A stretch of 21,570 nucleotides of DNA from Mageeibacillus sp. UBA1243 (GCA_002308595.1 DBWH01000059.1:12582-34151), one strand, 5' to 3'. Shown: positions 1 through 8,472, counted from the stretch's first letter. The notes: a model not told the origin generated them from the letters alone. A program made the numbers and translations.

Positions 1-1779
1 CTGGTTGTCGATACGCCTTGACTCGTGGCGCTCCGTGCCCATGATGAAGAGACCGCCGGCCTCGAGAACTTTTTTCTTTTCCTCGGCAAGCTGCGCGCTG
101 AAGCTGCCAACGAGCTCCCTGTACCTTGCCCTCGCCTCAAGAATCACCGGATCGTCGGTTTCCGAGAAGCTGTCGGCAAGCGCGATGAGTTCCTCCGTCA
201 TGCCCTGACGCCTCAGTTCCTGCTTTGCCATGAACTCGCTGTTACCGCCGGGGATGATGTCCGTACCGCGGCCCGCCATATTCGTAGCGATTGTGACGGC
301 TCCGAATTTACCTGCCTGGGCGACGATTTCGGCCTCGCGCTCGTGGTTTTTGGCGTTGAGAACGTTGGCTTTGATGCCCTTGGCGGCAACGAGTCTCGCA
401 AGATGCTCCGACTTTTCGATTGAAACAGTACCGATGAGCACCGGCTGACCCTTCTCGTGAGCCTCGATAACGTCTCTTATGAGAGCCTCGTATTTGCCCT
501 TGGCGGTTTTGTAAACGCTGTCGTGGTAGTCGATTCTGATGACGGGCTTGTTGGTCGGGATTTCGACAACGCCAAGGTTATAGATGTCTCTGAACTCCTC
601 CGCCTCGGTGCTTGCCGTACCGGTCATGCCCGCCAGCTTGTCGTAGAGCCTGAAGAAGTTCTGGAAGGTGATGGTGGCCTGGGTCATGGACTCCTGCTCC
701 ACCTTCACGCCCTCTTTCGCCTCAATGGCCTGGTGGAGGCCCTCGTTGTAGCGCCTTCCGAACATCAGACGGCCCGTGAACTCGTCAACGATAATGACGC
801 TGTTGTCCTTGACCACGTAGTCGATGTCCCGCTTCATGATGCCCCTGGCTTTGATGGCCTGGTTGATGTGGTGGCGAAGCTCCGCATTTCCGGGATCGGC
901 AAGGTTTTCAAGATTGAACCAGGCCTCCGCCTTCTTGACGCCGTTCTCCGTGAGGGACGCCGAGCGGGCCTTTTCGTCTATGATGTAGTCCTCCTTGACG
1001 TCTTCAAGAAGGTCCTTTGAGTCTGTTTCCTTAACGGTGAGAGCTTTGAGTGTGGCCGCAAACCTGTCGGCTTTCTCGTAAAGGTCACTGGATTTCTCTC
1101 CCGCGCCGGATATGATGAGAGGGGTCCTTGCCTCGTCGATGAGAATCGAGTCCACCTCGTCAACGATGGCGTAGTGGAGCTCTCTCTGCACCAGGTTTTC
1201 CTTGTAGGTGACCATATTGTCCCTCAGATAGTCAAAACCCAGCTCGTTGTTTGTTCCGTAGGTGATGTCGCAGTTGTAAGCGGCCCGTCTCTCGGCGGAT
1301 TTCAGGTCGTGCAGAATGACGCCGACAGAAAGTCCCAGGAACCTGAAGACCTTGCCCATCCACTCGCTGTCTCTCTTGGCGAGGTAGTCGTTTACCGTAA
1401 CAATGTGCACGCCCTTTCCTTCGAGAGCGTTCAGGTATGCCGGGAGAGTCGAAACGAGCGTCTTTCCTTCACCCGTCTTCATCTCGGCAATCATGTTTCT
1501 GTGGAGAACCACACCGCCAATGAGCTGCACGTCATAATGCCTCTGTTTGAGAACTCTCACAGCCGCCTCCCTGACGGTCGCAAAAGCCTCAGGCAGCAGA
1601 TCGTCAAGCGTCTCACCCGCCGCGAGCCTCTCCCTGTACTTAACCGTAAGGCCGGCAAGCTCCGCGTCGGACAGCTTCTTCATTGACGGCTCGAGCGCGT
1701 TGATCTGCTCGATGACCGGCTTGATCTGCTTTATAACTTTTTCACTGTATGTACCGAAAATTTTTTCAAAAAGGCCCAT
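1..1779 (-). CDS. secA: SecA preprotein translocase ATPase (5' part, cut by window edge)
   Basis: SecA is the cytoplasmic motor ATPase that pushes unfolded preproteins through SecYEG. The 593 codons present give [20 protein letters not shown] at the start, Walker A GEGKT at residues 103-107, the [12 protein letters not shown] block near 130-141, [16 protein letters not shown] near 173-188 and Walker [15 protein letters not shown] at 206-219. The preprotein cross-linking region and the second helicase lobe follow (TVSIEKSE, then [11 protein letters not shown]). The frame is open to position 1, so roughly the last third of a usual 840-900 residue SecA is outside the window. The ATG at 1779 follows AGGAGA with good spacing. 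One small oddity is GTDIIPGGN where LGGN is usual after GTDI. It lies 108 bases after yfbR with no clear promoter of its own between. SecG is encoded nearby at 5241-4981. Family assignment is certain. Confidence 0.98.
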   Translation of the reverse strand, partial: MGLFEKIFGTYSEKVIKQIKPVIEQINALEPSMKKLSDAELAGLTVKYRERLAAGETLDDLLPEAFATVREAAVRVLKQRHYDVQLIGGVVLHRNMIAEMKTGEGKTLVSTLPAYLNALEGKGVHIVTVNDYLAKRDSEWMGKVFRFLGLSVGVILHDLKSAERRAAYNCDITYGTNNELGFDYLRDNMVTYKENLVQRELHYAIVDEVDSILIDEARTPLIISGAGEKSSDLYEKADRFAATLKALTVKETDSKDLLEDVKEDYIIDEKARSASLTENGVKKAEAWFNLENLADPGNAELRHHINQAIKARGIMKRDIDYVVKDNSVIIVDEFTGRLMFGRRYNEGLHQAIEAKEGVKVEQESMTQATITFQNFFRLYDKLAGMTGTASTEAEEFRDIYNLGVVEIPTNKPVIRIDYHDSVYKTAKGKYEALIRDVIEAHEKGQPVLIGTVSIEKSEHLARLVAAKGIKANVLNAKNHEREAEIVAQAGKFGAVTIATNMAGRGTDIIPGGNSEFMAKQELRRQGMTEELIALADSFSETDDPVILEARARYRELVGSFSAQLAEEKKKVLEAGGLFIMGTERHESRRIDNQ

Positions 1780-1834
1780 TTGGCGTTTTCTCCTGTAACA
1801 ATTGTTTTTGTGATGAATGCTTCAGTGCATTTTT

Positions 1835-1852
1835 GCGGCGGTCTGCCGCCGC
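1835..1852. other. GC-rich hairpin in the yfbR-secA gap
   Basis: The arms GCGGCGG (1835-1841) and CCGCCGC (1846-1852) form a 7 bp stem with a four-base loop. On the minus strand, the direction of yfbR and secA, the stem is followed by A residues, so it is not a standard terminator there. On the plus strand it is followed by GTTTTAAT, but no plus-strand gene precedes it. A related hairpin sharing TTTGCGGCGGTC lies at 8473-8497. It could be a secA leader structure or a small dispersed repeat. Confidence 0.5.
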
Positions 1853-1887
1853 GTTTTAATCTTTCAAGGCGTTTGCCCTTGGCGGTT

Positions 1888-2472
1888 TCAGTCCTTCCCG
1901 AGCTCGTCAAGAGTCTTGCCGAAGCTTCCCTCGAAATGCTCCATGAAATAGTCAACGGCCGGTATCTTCATGCCGCCAATGGTATTCCTGAGCGATTTTC
2001 TCGCGCTCCTAAAGTCCGCGTTTCCCGAGTGCTCCTCTTCGACGCATTTGATGTAGGCGGTGATCTTGTCGGCAGCCTTCACAACGGGCGCGTAGGCCTT
2101 GTCCTCTTCCTCGAAGTTGATTATCGCCCTGTAATCGTCGCGCAGTTCCTCAGGCACCATGCCGATGAGCCGTTCCCTCGCAACTGCCTCAAACTCCTTG
2201 TAGCTGTCGCGTATGCTCTCGTTATAGTACTTAACCGGCGTGGGCATGTCCCCCGTTATGGTCTCAAGCGCGTCGTGGTAGAGCGCGTAGAGAGCCGCCT
2301 TTTCGGGCACGAGACTGCCGCCAAAAAGCTTCCTGTCGATCAGCGCAATCGCATGTGCAACCGCCGCGGCCTGAAAACAGTGCTCCTGAAGATCGTCAGG
2401 CACCGTGTTTCTCATCAGGCCCCAGCGGTTGATGTACTTCATTCTGTTGATGAGTGCAAAAAAGTCTGCCAT
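1888..2472 (-). CDS. yfbR: YfbR-like 5'-deoxynucleotidase (HD domain)
   Basis: This 194-residue HD-domain metal phosphohydrolase is collinear with Escherichia coli YfbR (199 residues), which dephosphorylates deoxynucleoside 5'-monophosphates in the cytosol. The metal ligands are visible as H31 (QEH), H66-D67 (YHD) and D135 (KAADK). Also conserved are R16-W17 (NRWGLMRN), E70, and GDMPTPVKYYNESI at about 74-87, which is close to the family signature. The ATG at 2472 follows GGAGGG. The stop of the upstream TIM-barrel gene is only 15 bases before this start, so the two are very likely co-transcribed, with secA following. Orthology with yfbR is inferred from motif order and length. Substrate specificity in this organism is not shown by the sequence. 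Confidence 0.9.
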   Translation of the reverse strand: MADFFALINRMKYINRWGLMRNTVPDDLQEHCFQAAAVAHAIALIDRKLFGGSLVPEKAALYALYHDALETITGDMPTPVKYYNESIRDSYKEFEAVARERLIGMVPEELRDDYRAIINFEEEDKAYAPVVKAADKITAYIKCVEEEHSGNADFRSARKSLRNTIGGMKIPAVDYFMEHFEGSFGKTLDELGKD

Positions 2473-2487
2473 CTTCCCTCCGGAATA

Positions 2488-3453
2488 TCAGGCCCAGAAC
2501 ATCTCGCCCGCAGTCTCCTTGATGAGAACCTCGCGGAGGAAGTCGATTGCCTTTTTAAGGCCTTCCTTCGGGCTCATGAGGCTGTCCTCGTGCTCAATCG
2601 AAATGACTCCGTCGTAGCCGACCGTCCTGAGCATGCTGATGATGTCCTTCCAGTACGTGTAGTCGTTTCCGTAGCCGAGCGTTCTGAACACCCATGAACG
2701 GTTGAGAACGTCGCTGTAGTGCTTCGTGTCGAGCACACCGTTTCTGGCCACATTGGCTTTGTCGACTCTGACGTCCTTTCCGTGCACGTAGTAAACCGCA
2801 TCGCCAAGGTATCTGATCGCCTCGGGAACGTCAATGCCCTGCCACACAAGGTGTGAAGGATCGAGATTCGCGCCGATGACGGGTCCTACTGCCTTTCTCA
2901 GGCGAAGGAGAGTCTCGGGGTTGTAGACGCAGAAGCCGGGGTGCATCTCAAAAGCAATCTTCTTAACGCCGTGAGCCTCCGCGAACGCGGCAACTTCTTT
3001 CCAGTAAGGGATGAGCACCTCGTTCCACTGATAGTCGAGTATCGTGAGGTAGTCGTCAGGCCATGCGCACGTGACCCAGTTGGGGTATTGGGACGTCGGT
3101 GAGTCTCCGGGGCAGCCCGAGAAACCGATGATGGTGTCGACGCCCATCTTCTCGCACATGAGAATCGTGTTGATGAATTCGTCGTGGAATTTCTTGGCGA
3201 TTTGCTTGTTGGGGTGCACGGGGTTTCCGTGGCAGCTGAAAGCGCTTATCTCAAGGCCGTTTCCGTAGACTGCCTTTTTGAATTCAGAAAGAGCCTTCTC
3301 GTCGTGGAGAAGTATCTCGGGTTTGCAATGGGCGTTGCCGGGGTAGCCGCCGCAGCCGATTTCAACCATCTCCGCTCCCGCTTCAGAAAGATATTTCATC
3401 GCGTCGGCAGTTGAAAGGTCGCCTAAAAGGACGCTGATAATTCCGATTTTCAT
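2488..3453 (-). CDS. Xylose-isomerase-like TIM barrel, sugar phosphate isomerase/epimerase family
   Basis: A 321-residue (beta/alpha)8 protein of the AP-endonuclease-2/xylose-isomerase-like superfamily, whose members isomerise or epimerise sugars and inositols with a divalent metal. The usual metal and catalytic positions are seen in order: E169 and H171 (AFEMHPGF), D198 and H201 (NLDPSHL), H224 (VHGKD) and E287 with H288 (SIEHED). The N terminus MKIGIISVLLGDLSTADAMK is the typical first strand, and there is no signal peptide, so it is cytoplasmic. The ATG follows AGGAGGAAAC, an almost ideal binding site. It sits between prfB and yfbR, both unrelated in function. A second, diverged member of the same superfamily is at 5892-6728. 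The substrate cannot be told from the sequence. Confidence 0.88.
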   Translation of the reverse strand: MKIGIISVLLGDLSTADAMKYLSEAGAEMVEIGCGGYPGNAHCKPEILLHDEKALSEFKKAVYGNGLEISAFSCHGNPVHPNKQIAKKFHDEFINTILMCEKMGVDTIIGFSGCPGDSPTSQYPNWVTCAWPDDYLTILDYQWNEVLIPYWKEVAAFAEAHGVKKIAFEMHPGFCVYNPETLLRLRKAVGPVIGANLDPSHLVWQGIDVPEAIRYLGDAVYYVHGKDVRVDKANVARNGVLDTKHYSDVLNRSWVFRTLGYGNDYTYWKDIISMLRTVGYDGVISIEHEDSLMSPKEGLKKAIDFLREVLIKETAGEMFWA

Positions 3454-3500
3454 GTTTCCTCCTGTTGTTGTGTCACTGATGCTTTTCTGTCACTAAACCA

Positions 3501-3520
3501 AATGCCCGCGCGCGGGCATT
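3501..3520 (-). terminator. Probable prfB terminator, 20-base perfect palindrome
   Basis: AATGCCCGCG followed directly by CGCGGGCATT is a perfect palindrome 30 bases past the prfB stop. On the minus strand it is followed by TGGTTTAG, a weak T-rich tail, so termination may be partial. Two direct copies of TGTCACT (plus-strand reading) at 3471-3477 and 3488-3494 lie between this hairpin and the next gene. Confidence 0.6.
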
Positions 3521-3549
3521 ATGGGCTGGTTTTGGTTGTATTGGCGGTA

Positions 3550-4681
3550 TCAGAAGTCCTGCGAGCCGCCGGTGCGTTTGTTGAACTCGTCAGCGAGGTA
3601 AGCGTTTATGAAGCCGTCGATTCCCCCGTCAACAACTCTCTGAACGTTTGAGTCCTCATAGCCTGTACGTCTGTCCTTGACAAGTGTGTAAGGGCAGAAA
3701 ACGTATGAACGGATGGCGCTGCCGAAGTCGATGTCGCTCTGCTCGCCCTTGAGTTCGGACGTGCGCTCCTCGTTCTCCCTGCGCTTGATGTCAAAGAGCT
3801 TCGAGGTGAGCATCTTCATTGCGGTCTCGCGGTTCTGGGTCTGAGAACGCTCGGTCTGGCACGAAACCATTATTCCGGTCGGTTTGTGGACAATACGGCA
3901 GGCCGTATCGGTCTTGTTGATGTGCTGTCCGCCGGCGCCGCTCGATCTGAAGTAGCTTATGTCCATGTCTTCCGGTCTCAGATCAACCTGTATCGTGTCG
4001 TCGATCTCAGGCATGACTTCGACGGAGGCAAACGACGTCTGTCTCTTTCCGGCCGCGTTGTAAGGCGAGAATCTCACCAGTCTGTGCACGCCGTGCTCGC
4101 TCTTCAGGAATCCGTAGGCGTTTATTCCGTTAAACTGTATGGAGCAGCTCTTGATGCCCGCTTCGTCGCCGTCAAGGAGATCAAGCACTTTGACCTCGTA
4201 GTCGTGCGCCTCGCCCCATCTGATGTACATCCTCATGAGCATCTGGGCCCAGTCCTGAGCCTCTGTGCCGCCCGCGCCGGGGTGGATTGCGATGATGGCG
4301 TTATTGGCGTCATACTGACCCGTAAGAAGCGTCTCGAGACGGAGCACTTCAAGTTCCGCGTTGAATTTCTCGATATCCTTAGCGACTGCCTCAGGCGCAT
4401 TTTCGTCATTCTCCTCGTTTCCGAGCACGATCATGAGCTCAATCTCGTCGTAAAGATCCGAAAGCTTTTGGATTTTAGCCAGTTTTTCCTTAAGAAGCTT
4501 TATCTCCTTAAGAACCTCCTGTGATTTTGCCGCGTCGTTCCAGAAACCGGGCTCCGTGGCTTTGTTTTCAAGTTCTTCTACTCTGTTTGACATGCCCTCC
4601 GTGTCAAAGTGAATCCCTCAAATCATATAGGTTTTTCTGCATTGAAGGCAGCTGAAGGCTGTATTGATCCAGTTCAAACAT
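3550..4681 (-). CDS. prfB: Peptide chain release factor 2, expressed by programmed +1 frameshift
   Basis: RF2 reads UGA and UAA stop codons and triggers peptide release. The start ATG at 4681 follows GGAGAT and encodes 25 residues (MFELDQYSLQLPSMQKNLYD, then LRDSL) up to an in-frame TGA at 4606-4604 in the context CTT TGA C. A +1 slip on CTT reads GAC next and enters the long frame (DTEGMSNRVEELENK). The joined product is 376 residues, and it places the stop-recognition tripeptide at 205-207 and the GGQ catalytic loop (SSGAGGQHINKT) at 250-252, the same numbers as in Escherichia coli RF2. The tripeptide is SPY rather than the common SPF. Read without the shift, the long frame from 4593 lacks the normal N terminus. 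Its own promoter is at 4828-4800. secA and prfB are often adjacent in Firmicutes; here two genes lie between them. Confidence 0.97.
4603..4619 (-). promoter_or_regulatory. RF2 programmed +1 frameshift site
   Basis: On the minus strand the order is GAGGG (4619-4615), a five-base spacer, CTT (4609-4607), TGA (4606-4604), C (4603). CUU UGA C is the classic slip site. When RF2 is scarce the ribosome pauses at UGA and shifts +1, so RF2 controls its own level. The internal Shine-Dalgarno-like GAGGG is shorter and two bases farther away than the AGGGGG of Escherichia coli, which may change efficiency. Confidence 0.93.
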
Positions 4682-4799
4682 ATATTATCATCTCCGATAT
4701 TATGAATTTTTGACTGCGCATACCCTGCTATTCAAACGGAAACCGCCAATGCAAAAAGCCGCATTTCCTCCCGAAATCAGCAAGAGCACATTCTGTTTT

Positions 4800-4828
4800 A
4801 TTTTATATAATAATACTCCGAAAGTCAA
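4800..4828 (-). promoter_or_regulatory. Sigma-A type promoter of prfB
   Basis: TTGACT (4828-4823) and TAAAAT (4805-4800) are separated by exactly 17 bases. The start would be near 4793, leaving a leader of about 110 bases that contains one copy of the iterated octamer (4744-4751). It lies just after the secG terminator, so prfB appears to be its own transcription unit. Confidence 0.75.
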
Positions 4829-4886
4829 GGGAGCAATCCCCCGTAAACCGCCGTTGCCCGCCCTCCGGGCGGTCACAAAAAGGCGC

Positions 4887-4930
4887 AAAAAAGAACTGCC
4901 GGCAAGGATTTTGTCCAAGCCGCAGTTCCT
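4887..4930 (-). terminator. Intrinsic terminator of secG
   Basis: On the minus strand GAACTGCGGC pairs with GCC and GCAGTTC (one bulged G) and is followed by six T residues (positions 4892-4887). It begins about 50 bases after the secG stop. A second short hairpin, CCGCCC-TCC-GGGCGG at 4858-4872, follows but lacks a T tract. Apart from these and the prfB promoter, the roughly 300 bases from 4682 to 4980 hold no gene. Confidence 0.85.
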
Positions 4931-4980
4931 ATAACCTTGGAGCAGCCGGTCCCTTCAGACCGCCGTCCGTTTAAGCGCTT

Positions 4981-5241
4981 TCAGCCCTTTATAAGGTTTA
5001 CTATGATCGCGGTCATCGCAACCGCAACAACGGCAAAAATGATGCCGAAAACAACCGTCATCTTCGCAAGGAAAGTCTCTTTGGAGCTTCCTTTGCTTCC
5101 GAAGATAGAAGTCTCTGCACCGCCGAGCGCGGAAACGCCGCTCTCCTTCGAATCCTGAAGAAGAGTCAAAATGACGATTGCTACGCAGATCAGCAGATAT
5201 ATGATTCCTAAAACTATGGTTACAACTGTTTCAATTCCCAT
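4981..5241 (-). CDS. secG: SecG, preprotein translocase subunit
   Basis: SecG is the small non-essential membrane subunit of the SecYEG channel that helps the SecA cycle. The 86-residue product has two hydrophobic helices, about residues 4-26 (VVTIVLGIIYLLICVAIVIL) and 59-84, joined by the family's conserved loop LLQDSKESGVSALGGAETSI followed by FG. The open frame extends upstream to a GTG at 5253, but the GGAGG binding site overlaps that GTG. The ATG at 5241, 11 bases after GGAGG, is therefore chosen. It has its own promoter (5302-5275) and terminator (4930-4887). Its closeness to secA is a plausible functional neighbourhood, although the two are not in one operon. Confidence 0.95.
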   Translation of the reverse strand: MGIETVVTIVLGIIYLLICVAIVILTLLQDSKESGVSALGGAETSIFGSKGSSKETFLAKMTVVFGIIFAVVAVAMTAIIVNLIKG

Positions 5242-5274
5242 TTTTTCTGACACCTCCGGTTAATCAGCCAAGCC

Positions 5275-5302
5275 ATTGTATCACAAATTCACGGCATTTC
5301 AA
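5275..5302 (-). promoter_or_regulatory. Promoter of secG
   Basis: TTGAAA (5302-5297) and TACAAT (5280-5275) have a 16-base spacer, with a TG one base before the -10 box (extended -10). The -35 box overlaps the stop codon of the upstream membrane-protein gene. Confidence 0.7.
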
Positions 5303-5865
5303 GTACTTTTTTTACTTTCCTGCTCGAATTTTTCCCTCTCAGCCATTTTTTCTTCAAAAATCTTCTGCCTGACAAGGCTCCTTGCGGCGATTCCGGCCTC
5401 CACCGTGAAGATGCCGAAGATTATCGCCTTGGCGAAAAACTCGGTCATGCCGATGAGCGGCTGGAGCACGTAGACGAGCGGACGCTGGCCCACGGAGAAC
5501 CAGTCAAACACTATCTGAACGGCGTATCCCGCCGATGCGCCGCCGGCAAGTTTTGCGACCCATGTGACCGCAAAAAACACTATACCTAATAAGCCGTAGA
5601 AGAAAAAGCCCCTGAGAACTGCCTCAAGCTTCAGAAACCTTGCGGCTATAACGGATACAAACCAGACCGCCGAAACCGTAAATCCCACGATTCTGAGGGC
5701 AAGGCCGATCGGCGTTCCGTCGGCAAGCTGTCCCGTCACGGCGAACGGTACCGACATGACCGCGTTAAACACAAGAAGCGCCGCCACCGAAAGACCGGTT
5801 CTTATGAGGCGGCTCTTTTTGTCCTGTGATTTCAGTAAAGTTTTAAGCTTCGTTTCAAGATTCAT
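5299..5865 (-). CDS. Small multi-pass membrane protein, unknown function
   Basis: I do not recognise this 188-residue protein. It has a basic N terminus (LKSQDKKSRLIRTG), about four hydrophobic segments (near residues 24-44, 53-75, 86-106 and 137-160) and a charged, lysine- and glutamate-rich C-terminal tail predicted to be cytoplasmic. No enzymatic motif is visible. It starts 26 bases after the stop of the TIM-barrel gene, so it is probably translated from the same message. The binding site is weak (AGGT only). The start ATG is embedded in a copy of the iterated octamer (CGCCAATG on the minus strand, positions 5870-5863). That makes this start slightly less certain, but no better one is present. 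Confidence 0.75.
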   Translation of the reverse strand: MNLETKLKTLLKSQDKKSRLIRTGLSVAALLVFNAVMSVPFAVTGQLADGTPIGLALRIVGFTVSAVWFVSVIAARFLKLEAVLRGFFFYGLLGIVFFAVTWVAKLAGGASAGYAVQIVFDWFSVGQRPLVYVLQPLIGMTEFFAKAIIFGIFTVEAGIAARSLVRQKIFEEKMAEREKFEQESKKST

Positions 5866-5891
5866 TGGCGGTAACCTGTACCATCGGCCTC

Positions 5892-6728
5892 TCAGGCATT
5901 CTTTCTGAGCAGGCGCCTCATGTAGTTGATGTACTGCACGAAAACGATGCCGGGGGCCTCAAGGTCCGCGCACCAGCGCTTGACCCACTCGAGCGAGATG
6001 TATCCGTCGTATGCATTTCTGCGGAGGACTTCGACCGCCTCTTCAACGGGGATGTCACCCTTGCCGGTCATCTTGTAGCGCACCGCCCTCGTGTCATCAA
6101 GAACCACGGAGTCCTTGACGTGGACGTGCCTGATGTAAGGCGCGATGTTTTTGTACGAGTCCTCAATCTTCTCGCCGAAGAATCTGAACGGATGGTGGAT
6201 GTCCCAGAGGGCAGCAAGGCGCGGGTCGCCTACGCTTTCGAGCACATTGGCGAGTCTCTTCGTGTCGCCGTAGACACCGTTTGTTTCGAGGAGGAAAACC
6301 GCATCGCCAATGTCTTTCGAGCACGCGATGAAGTCCTTCAGCGCGGCTGCGACCTTCTTATCGTCAACCTCGCCCTGAGGCATGACGTCCTTGTCGCCGA
6401 GGATTCTGATATATTTGATACCGAACTCCCCGGCGGTCTTGACGTACATTGCGGCGTCGCTTCTCATCTTATCGTCGGCCGCGCTGTCGCTGCCGTATTC
6501 CCTGACGCAGATTCCGGACGTAAGGCACGGGATCGAAATACCGAGCCTTGAAAGCGAGACGAGAGTCTCATCCTTCTTCTGAGGCGTAAACTCAGGGATG
6601 TCGGGGGCAAAGAGCTCCTTCTTGACTCCGCGTATTTCAACGCCGTCATAGCCGAGATCTTTTGCGGTTGCAAAAATCTCGCTGAAACTCCAGTCAGGGC
6701 AACCCAATGTTGAAAAAGCGATCTTCAT
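5892..6728 (-). CDS. Sugar phosphate isomerase/epimerase-like TIM barrel (second copy)
   Basis: A 278-residue cytoplasmic member of the xylose-isomerase-like TIM-barrel superfamily. It begins MKIAFSTLGCPDWSFSEIFA, a typical first strand. Metal and catalytic positions are E148 (LLETNGVY), D176 with H178-H179 (WDIHHPF), H203 (HVHVKD) and E247 (SLEWVKRW). An upstream ATG at 6746 is in frame, but the GGAGG binding site lies between the two and points to the ATG at 6728. The upstream membrane-protein gene ends 60 bases before, and the downstream one starts 26 bases after, suggesting an operon. It is clearly diverged from the 2488-3453 protein: shorter, and with different sequence around every ligand. 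The substrate is unknown. Confidence 0.88.
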   Translation of the reverse strand: MKIAFSTLGCPDWSFSEIFATAKDLGYDGVEIRGVKKELFAPDIPEFTPQKKDETLVSLSRLGISIPCLTSGICVREYGSDSAADDKMRSDAAMYVKTAGEFGIKYIRILGDKDVMPQGEVDDKKVAAALKDFIACSKDIGDAVFLLETNGVYGDTKRLANVLESVGDPRLAALWDIHHPFRFFGEKIEDSYKNIAPYIRHVHVKDSVVLDDTRAVRYKMTGKGDIPVEEAVEVLRRNAYDGYISLEWVKRWCADLEAPGIVFVQYINYMRRLLRKNA

Positions 6729-6788
6729 AATTCCTCCGTTGAACACTTCCGCAAAGCGGTTCTTTGGTCTGAAACGTTATTGGCAGGC

Positions 6789-8390
6789 TCAGACTGCGGG
6801 CTCCGTGAATGCGTGCTTCTCTTTTGCTGCGTTGTAGATGAACTCAACAGCTTCGCCGATGATCTTGTTGGCTTTGAGCTTGGCGAGTGCATCCATGAGG
6901 ATGTCGTTCTCTTCCTGCGTGAGTTTCTCGTTCGACAGGAGCTTCTCCTGGAACTGTTCCGCAGCGCCAATCATCTCTGCGAGCATATCCTCGAGCTCGA
7001 TTATATCGGCTGACGTGTACTTGCTGAGGTCGATCTTGTCGATGACTTCGTCGGCGTTGACTTCAACAGCCTCTGCGGCTCTTCTGAGGACCCACTTGAC
7101 GAGCGTGTCCGTGAACTCTCTCATCGTGTCGTTCTCGTACGTCTTGCCGATAAGGGAGACGGTTCCTTTAACGTCGATGCCGGAAAGCAGTTCCTTCGAG
7201 GAAGATGAGCTTCCGTCCGATGTCGAGAGAGCCTTTTCGGGGAGCACCTCTATAACGTCTGCGGAGAACGTGAGGACGTCGCTGATGCCCTTGGCGGATG
7301 ACGTGTCGTCAAAGCATGCGAGCATGCCGCCAATGAGTTCGTCGACCTTGTCGTTTCCGGTCATAAGCTTCATACCGAGAGCGCTTTCGCCGCCCTTCCA
7401 CTTATCGACCGCGTTGCCGAGTTCTTCACCGATGATGGTTGTTGTGATTTCGGCGCTTCCGACTTCCTTCGAGATGTTTCTTAATGCTTCGGAAATATCC
7501 TGCGGCTTAATGTCGTTTCTGAGCTTTCCCTTGTCGTCAAAGAGTTCGAGCTTTGCGAAGCTTCTGGCGATGCTTGAGATAGCGCTGAGCTCCTGTGCGA
7601 GGGACATACCCTTGCCGTTAAGCGAAACCGACGAGAGCTGGTTGTACATGAGTCCGCCGCCGAGACCCTTATCGACAACCTTAAGGACGAACGAGTTGTC
7701 CACACTTGTGATAATGTTGTAAGGGATCATGAACGAGTCGGGAATCTCCCCGTTGTCGTTGCCCTTCATAAGGCCTGAGTCCTTGACAGCTCTCATAACC
7801 TCGCCGGTAGTTCTGACCGTACCTGCAAGAGGCATGAACCAAACTGTGAGGCAGACGATTGCAAGAAGAATGCCGACGCCGCCCGCGACCCACTTCTGTC
7901 CTTTGAAATTGATGACTTCTTTTCTTTTTCCGCGAATTACCGCAAAAATCACGATATCGCCGATGATTTTGAAAATGAAGAACAGCACCACGAAAACGAA
8001 CGGTGCCGCCAATGCCCCGGGCAGCTGCGCCATAAGATCCTTGACGCCCTGGTTTGTCTCAAGCGAGCCGAGCTTTCCCGAAAGAAAACTGTTCATTACG
8101 CCCGAAACAGCCGCTCCGACGGCAGGCATTATTATTGCCGTTATGAGGCCCGCCCACACAACCGCGCATGCCGCGTTGACGACGTGAACGAGAGTTGAAA
8201 AAAGACCTCTTGATTTGGACCTGAAAAAGGCAATTACGATTACCGCGATTGAGATGATAACAAGGACGGCTGTCACGATGAGACCGATAAGGGGCTCGTT
8301 GACAACAGTCGACACCTTCGGCGCCGGGTCACTATCCACCATGGCACCGCCAAGTTCACCCAATAACTCTTCCGGAATTTCAAAACCCAA
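6789..8390 (-). CDS. Large membrane protein with CvpA-like N-terminal region
   Basis: The product has 533 residues if translation starts at the TTG at 8390, six bases after AAAGGAGAG. The ATG at 8408 has no binding site, and that GGAGAG would lie inside it. Four hydrophobic helices occur in the first 190 residues (about 33-56, 69-92, 128-152 and 169-190). The short basic loop FFRSKSRGLF before helix two is reminiscent of the CvpA/colicin V production family. The remaining 340 residues are soluble and largely helical, with many acidic residues and a serine-rich loop (STSDGSSSSSKE) near 390. No enzymatic motif was found. It precedes the TIM-barrel gene by 60 bases and has an extended -10 promoter upstream. 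The CvpA link is only a topology resemblance; function is unknown. Confidence 0.7.
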   Translation of the reverse strand: MGFEIPEELLGELGGAMVDSDPAPKVSTVVNEPLIGLIVTAVLVIISIAVIVIAFFRSKSRGLFSTLVHVVNAACAVVWAGLITAIIMPAVGAAVSGVMNSFLSGKLGSLETNQGVKDLMAQLPGALAAPFVFVVLFFIFKIIGDIVIFAVIRGKRKEVINFKGQKWVAGGVGILLAIVCLTVWFMPLAGTVRTTGEVMRAVKDSGLMKGNDNGEIPDSFMIPYNIITSVDNSFVLKVVDKGLGGGLMYNQLSSVSLNGKGMSLAQELSAISSIARSFAKLELFDDKGKLRNDIKPQDISEALRNISKEVGSAEITTTIIGEELGNAVDKWKGGESALGMKLMTGNDKVDELIGGMLACFDDTSSAKGISDVLTFSADVIEVLPEKALSTSDGSSSSSKELLSGIDVKGTVSLIGKTYENDTMREFTDTLVKWVLRRAAEAVEVNADEVIDKIDLSKYTSADIIELEDMLAEMIGAAEQFQEKLLSNEKLTQEENDILMDALAKLKANKIIGEAVEFIYNAAKEKHAFTEPAV

Positions 8391-8472
8391 AACTATCTCT
8401 CCTTTCATTAACAGAGATGCGTTGTTGTTACAACCATTCAGTTTTCCGCATTATTCTGAAAGTCAAAATGCC

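Noticed and set aside
1780..2697. A 305-codon plus-strand open frame opposite yfbR and the TIM-barrel gene
   Set aside because: It lies antisense to two well-supported genes and has no binding site or recognisable motif. Such frames are common opposite GC-rich coding sequence.
4732..4764. Ten-codon leader peptide MRLFALAVSV in the prfB leader
   Set aside because: GGGAGG is only two bases from the ATG, too close for efficient initiation, and its coding content is partly the iterated octamer. It was not strong enough to call.
4700..4918. A 72-codon minus-strand frame between secG and prfB
   Set aside because: It runs through the secG terminator and the prfB promoter and has no homology signal.
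6838..7722. A 294-codon serine-rich plus-strand open frame
   Set aside because: It is antisense to the membrane-protein gene, and its serine-rich composition reflects the complement of the real coding frame.
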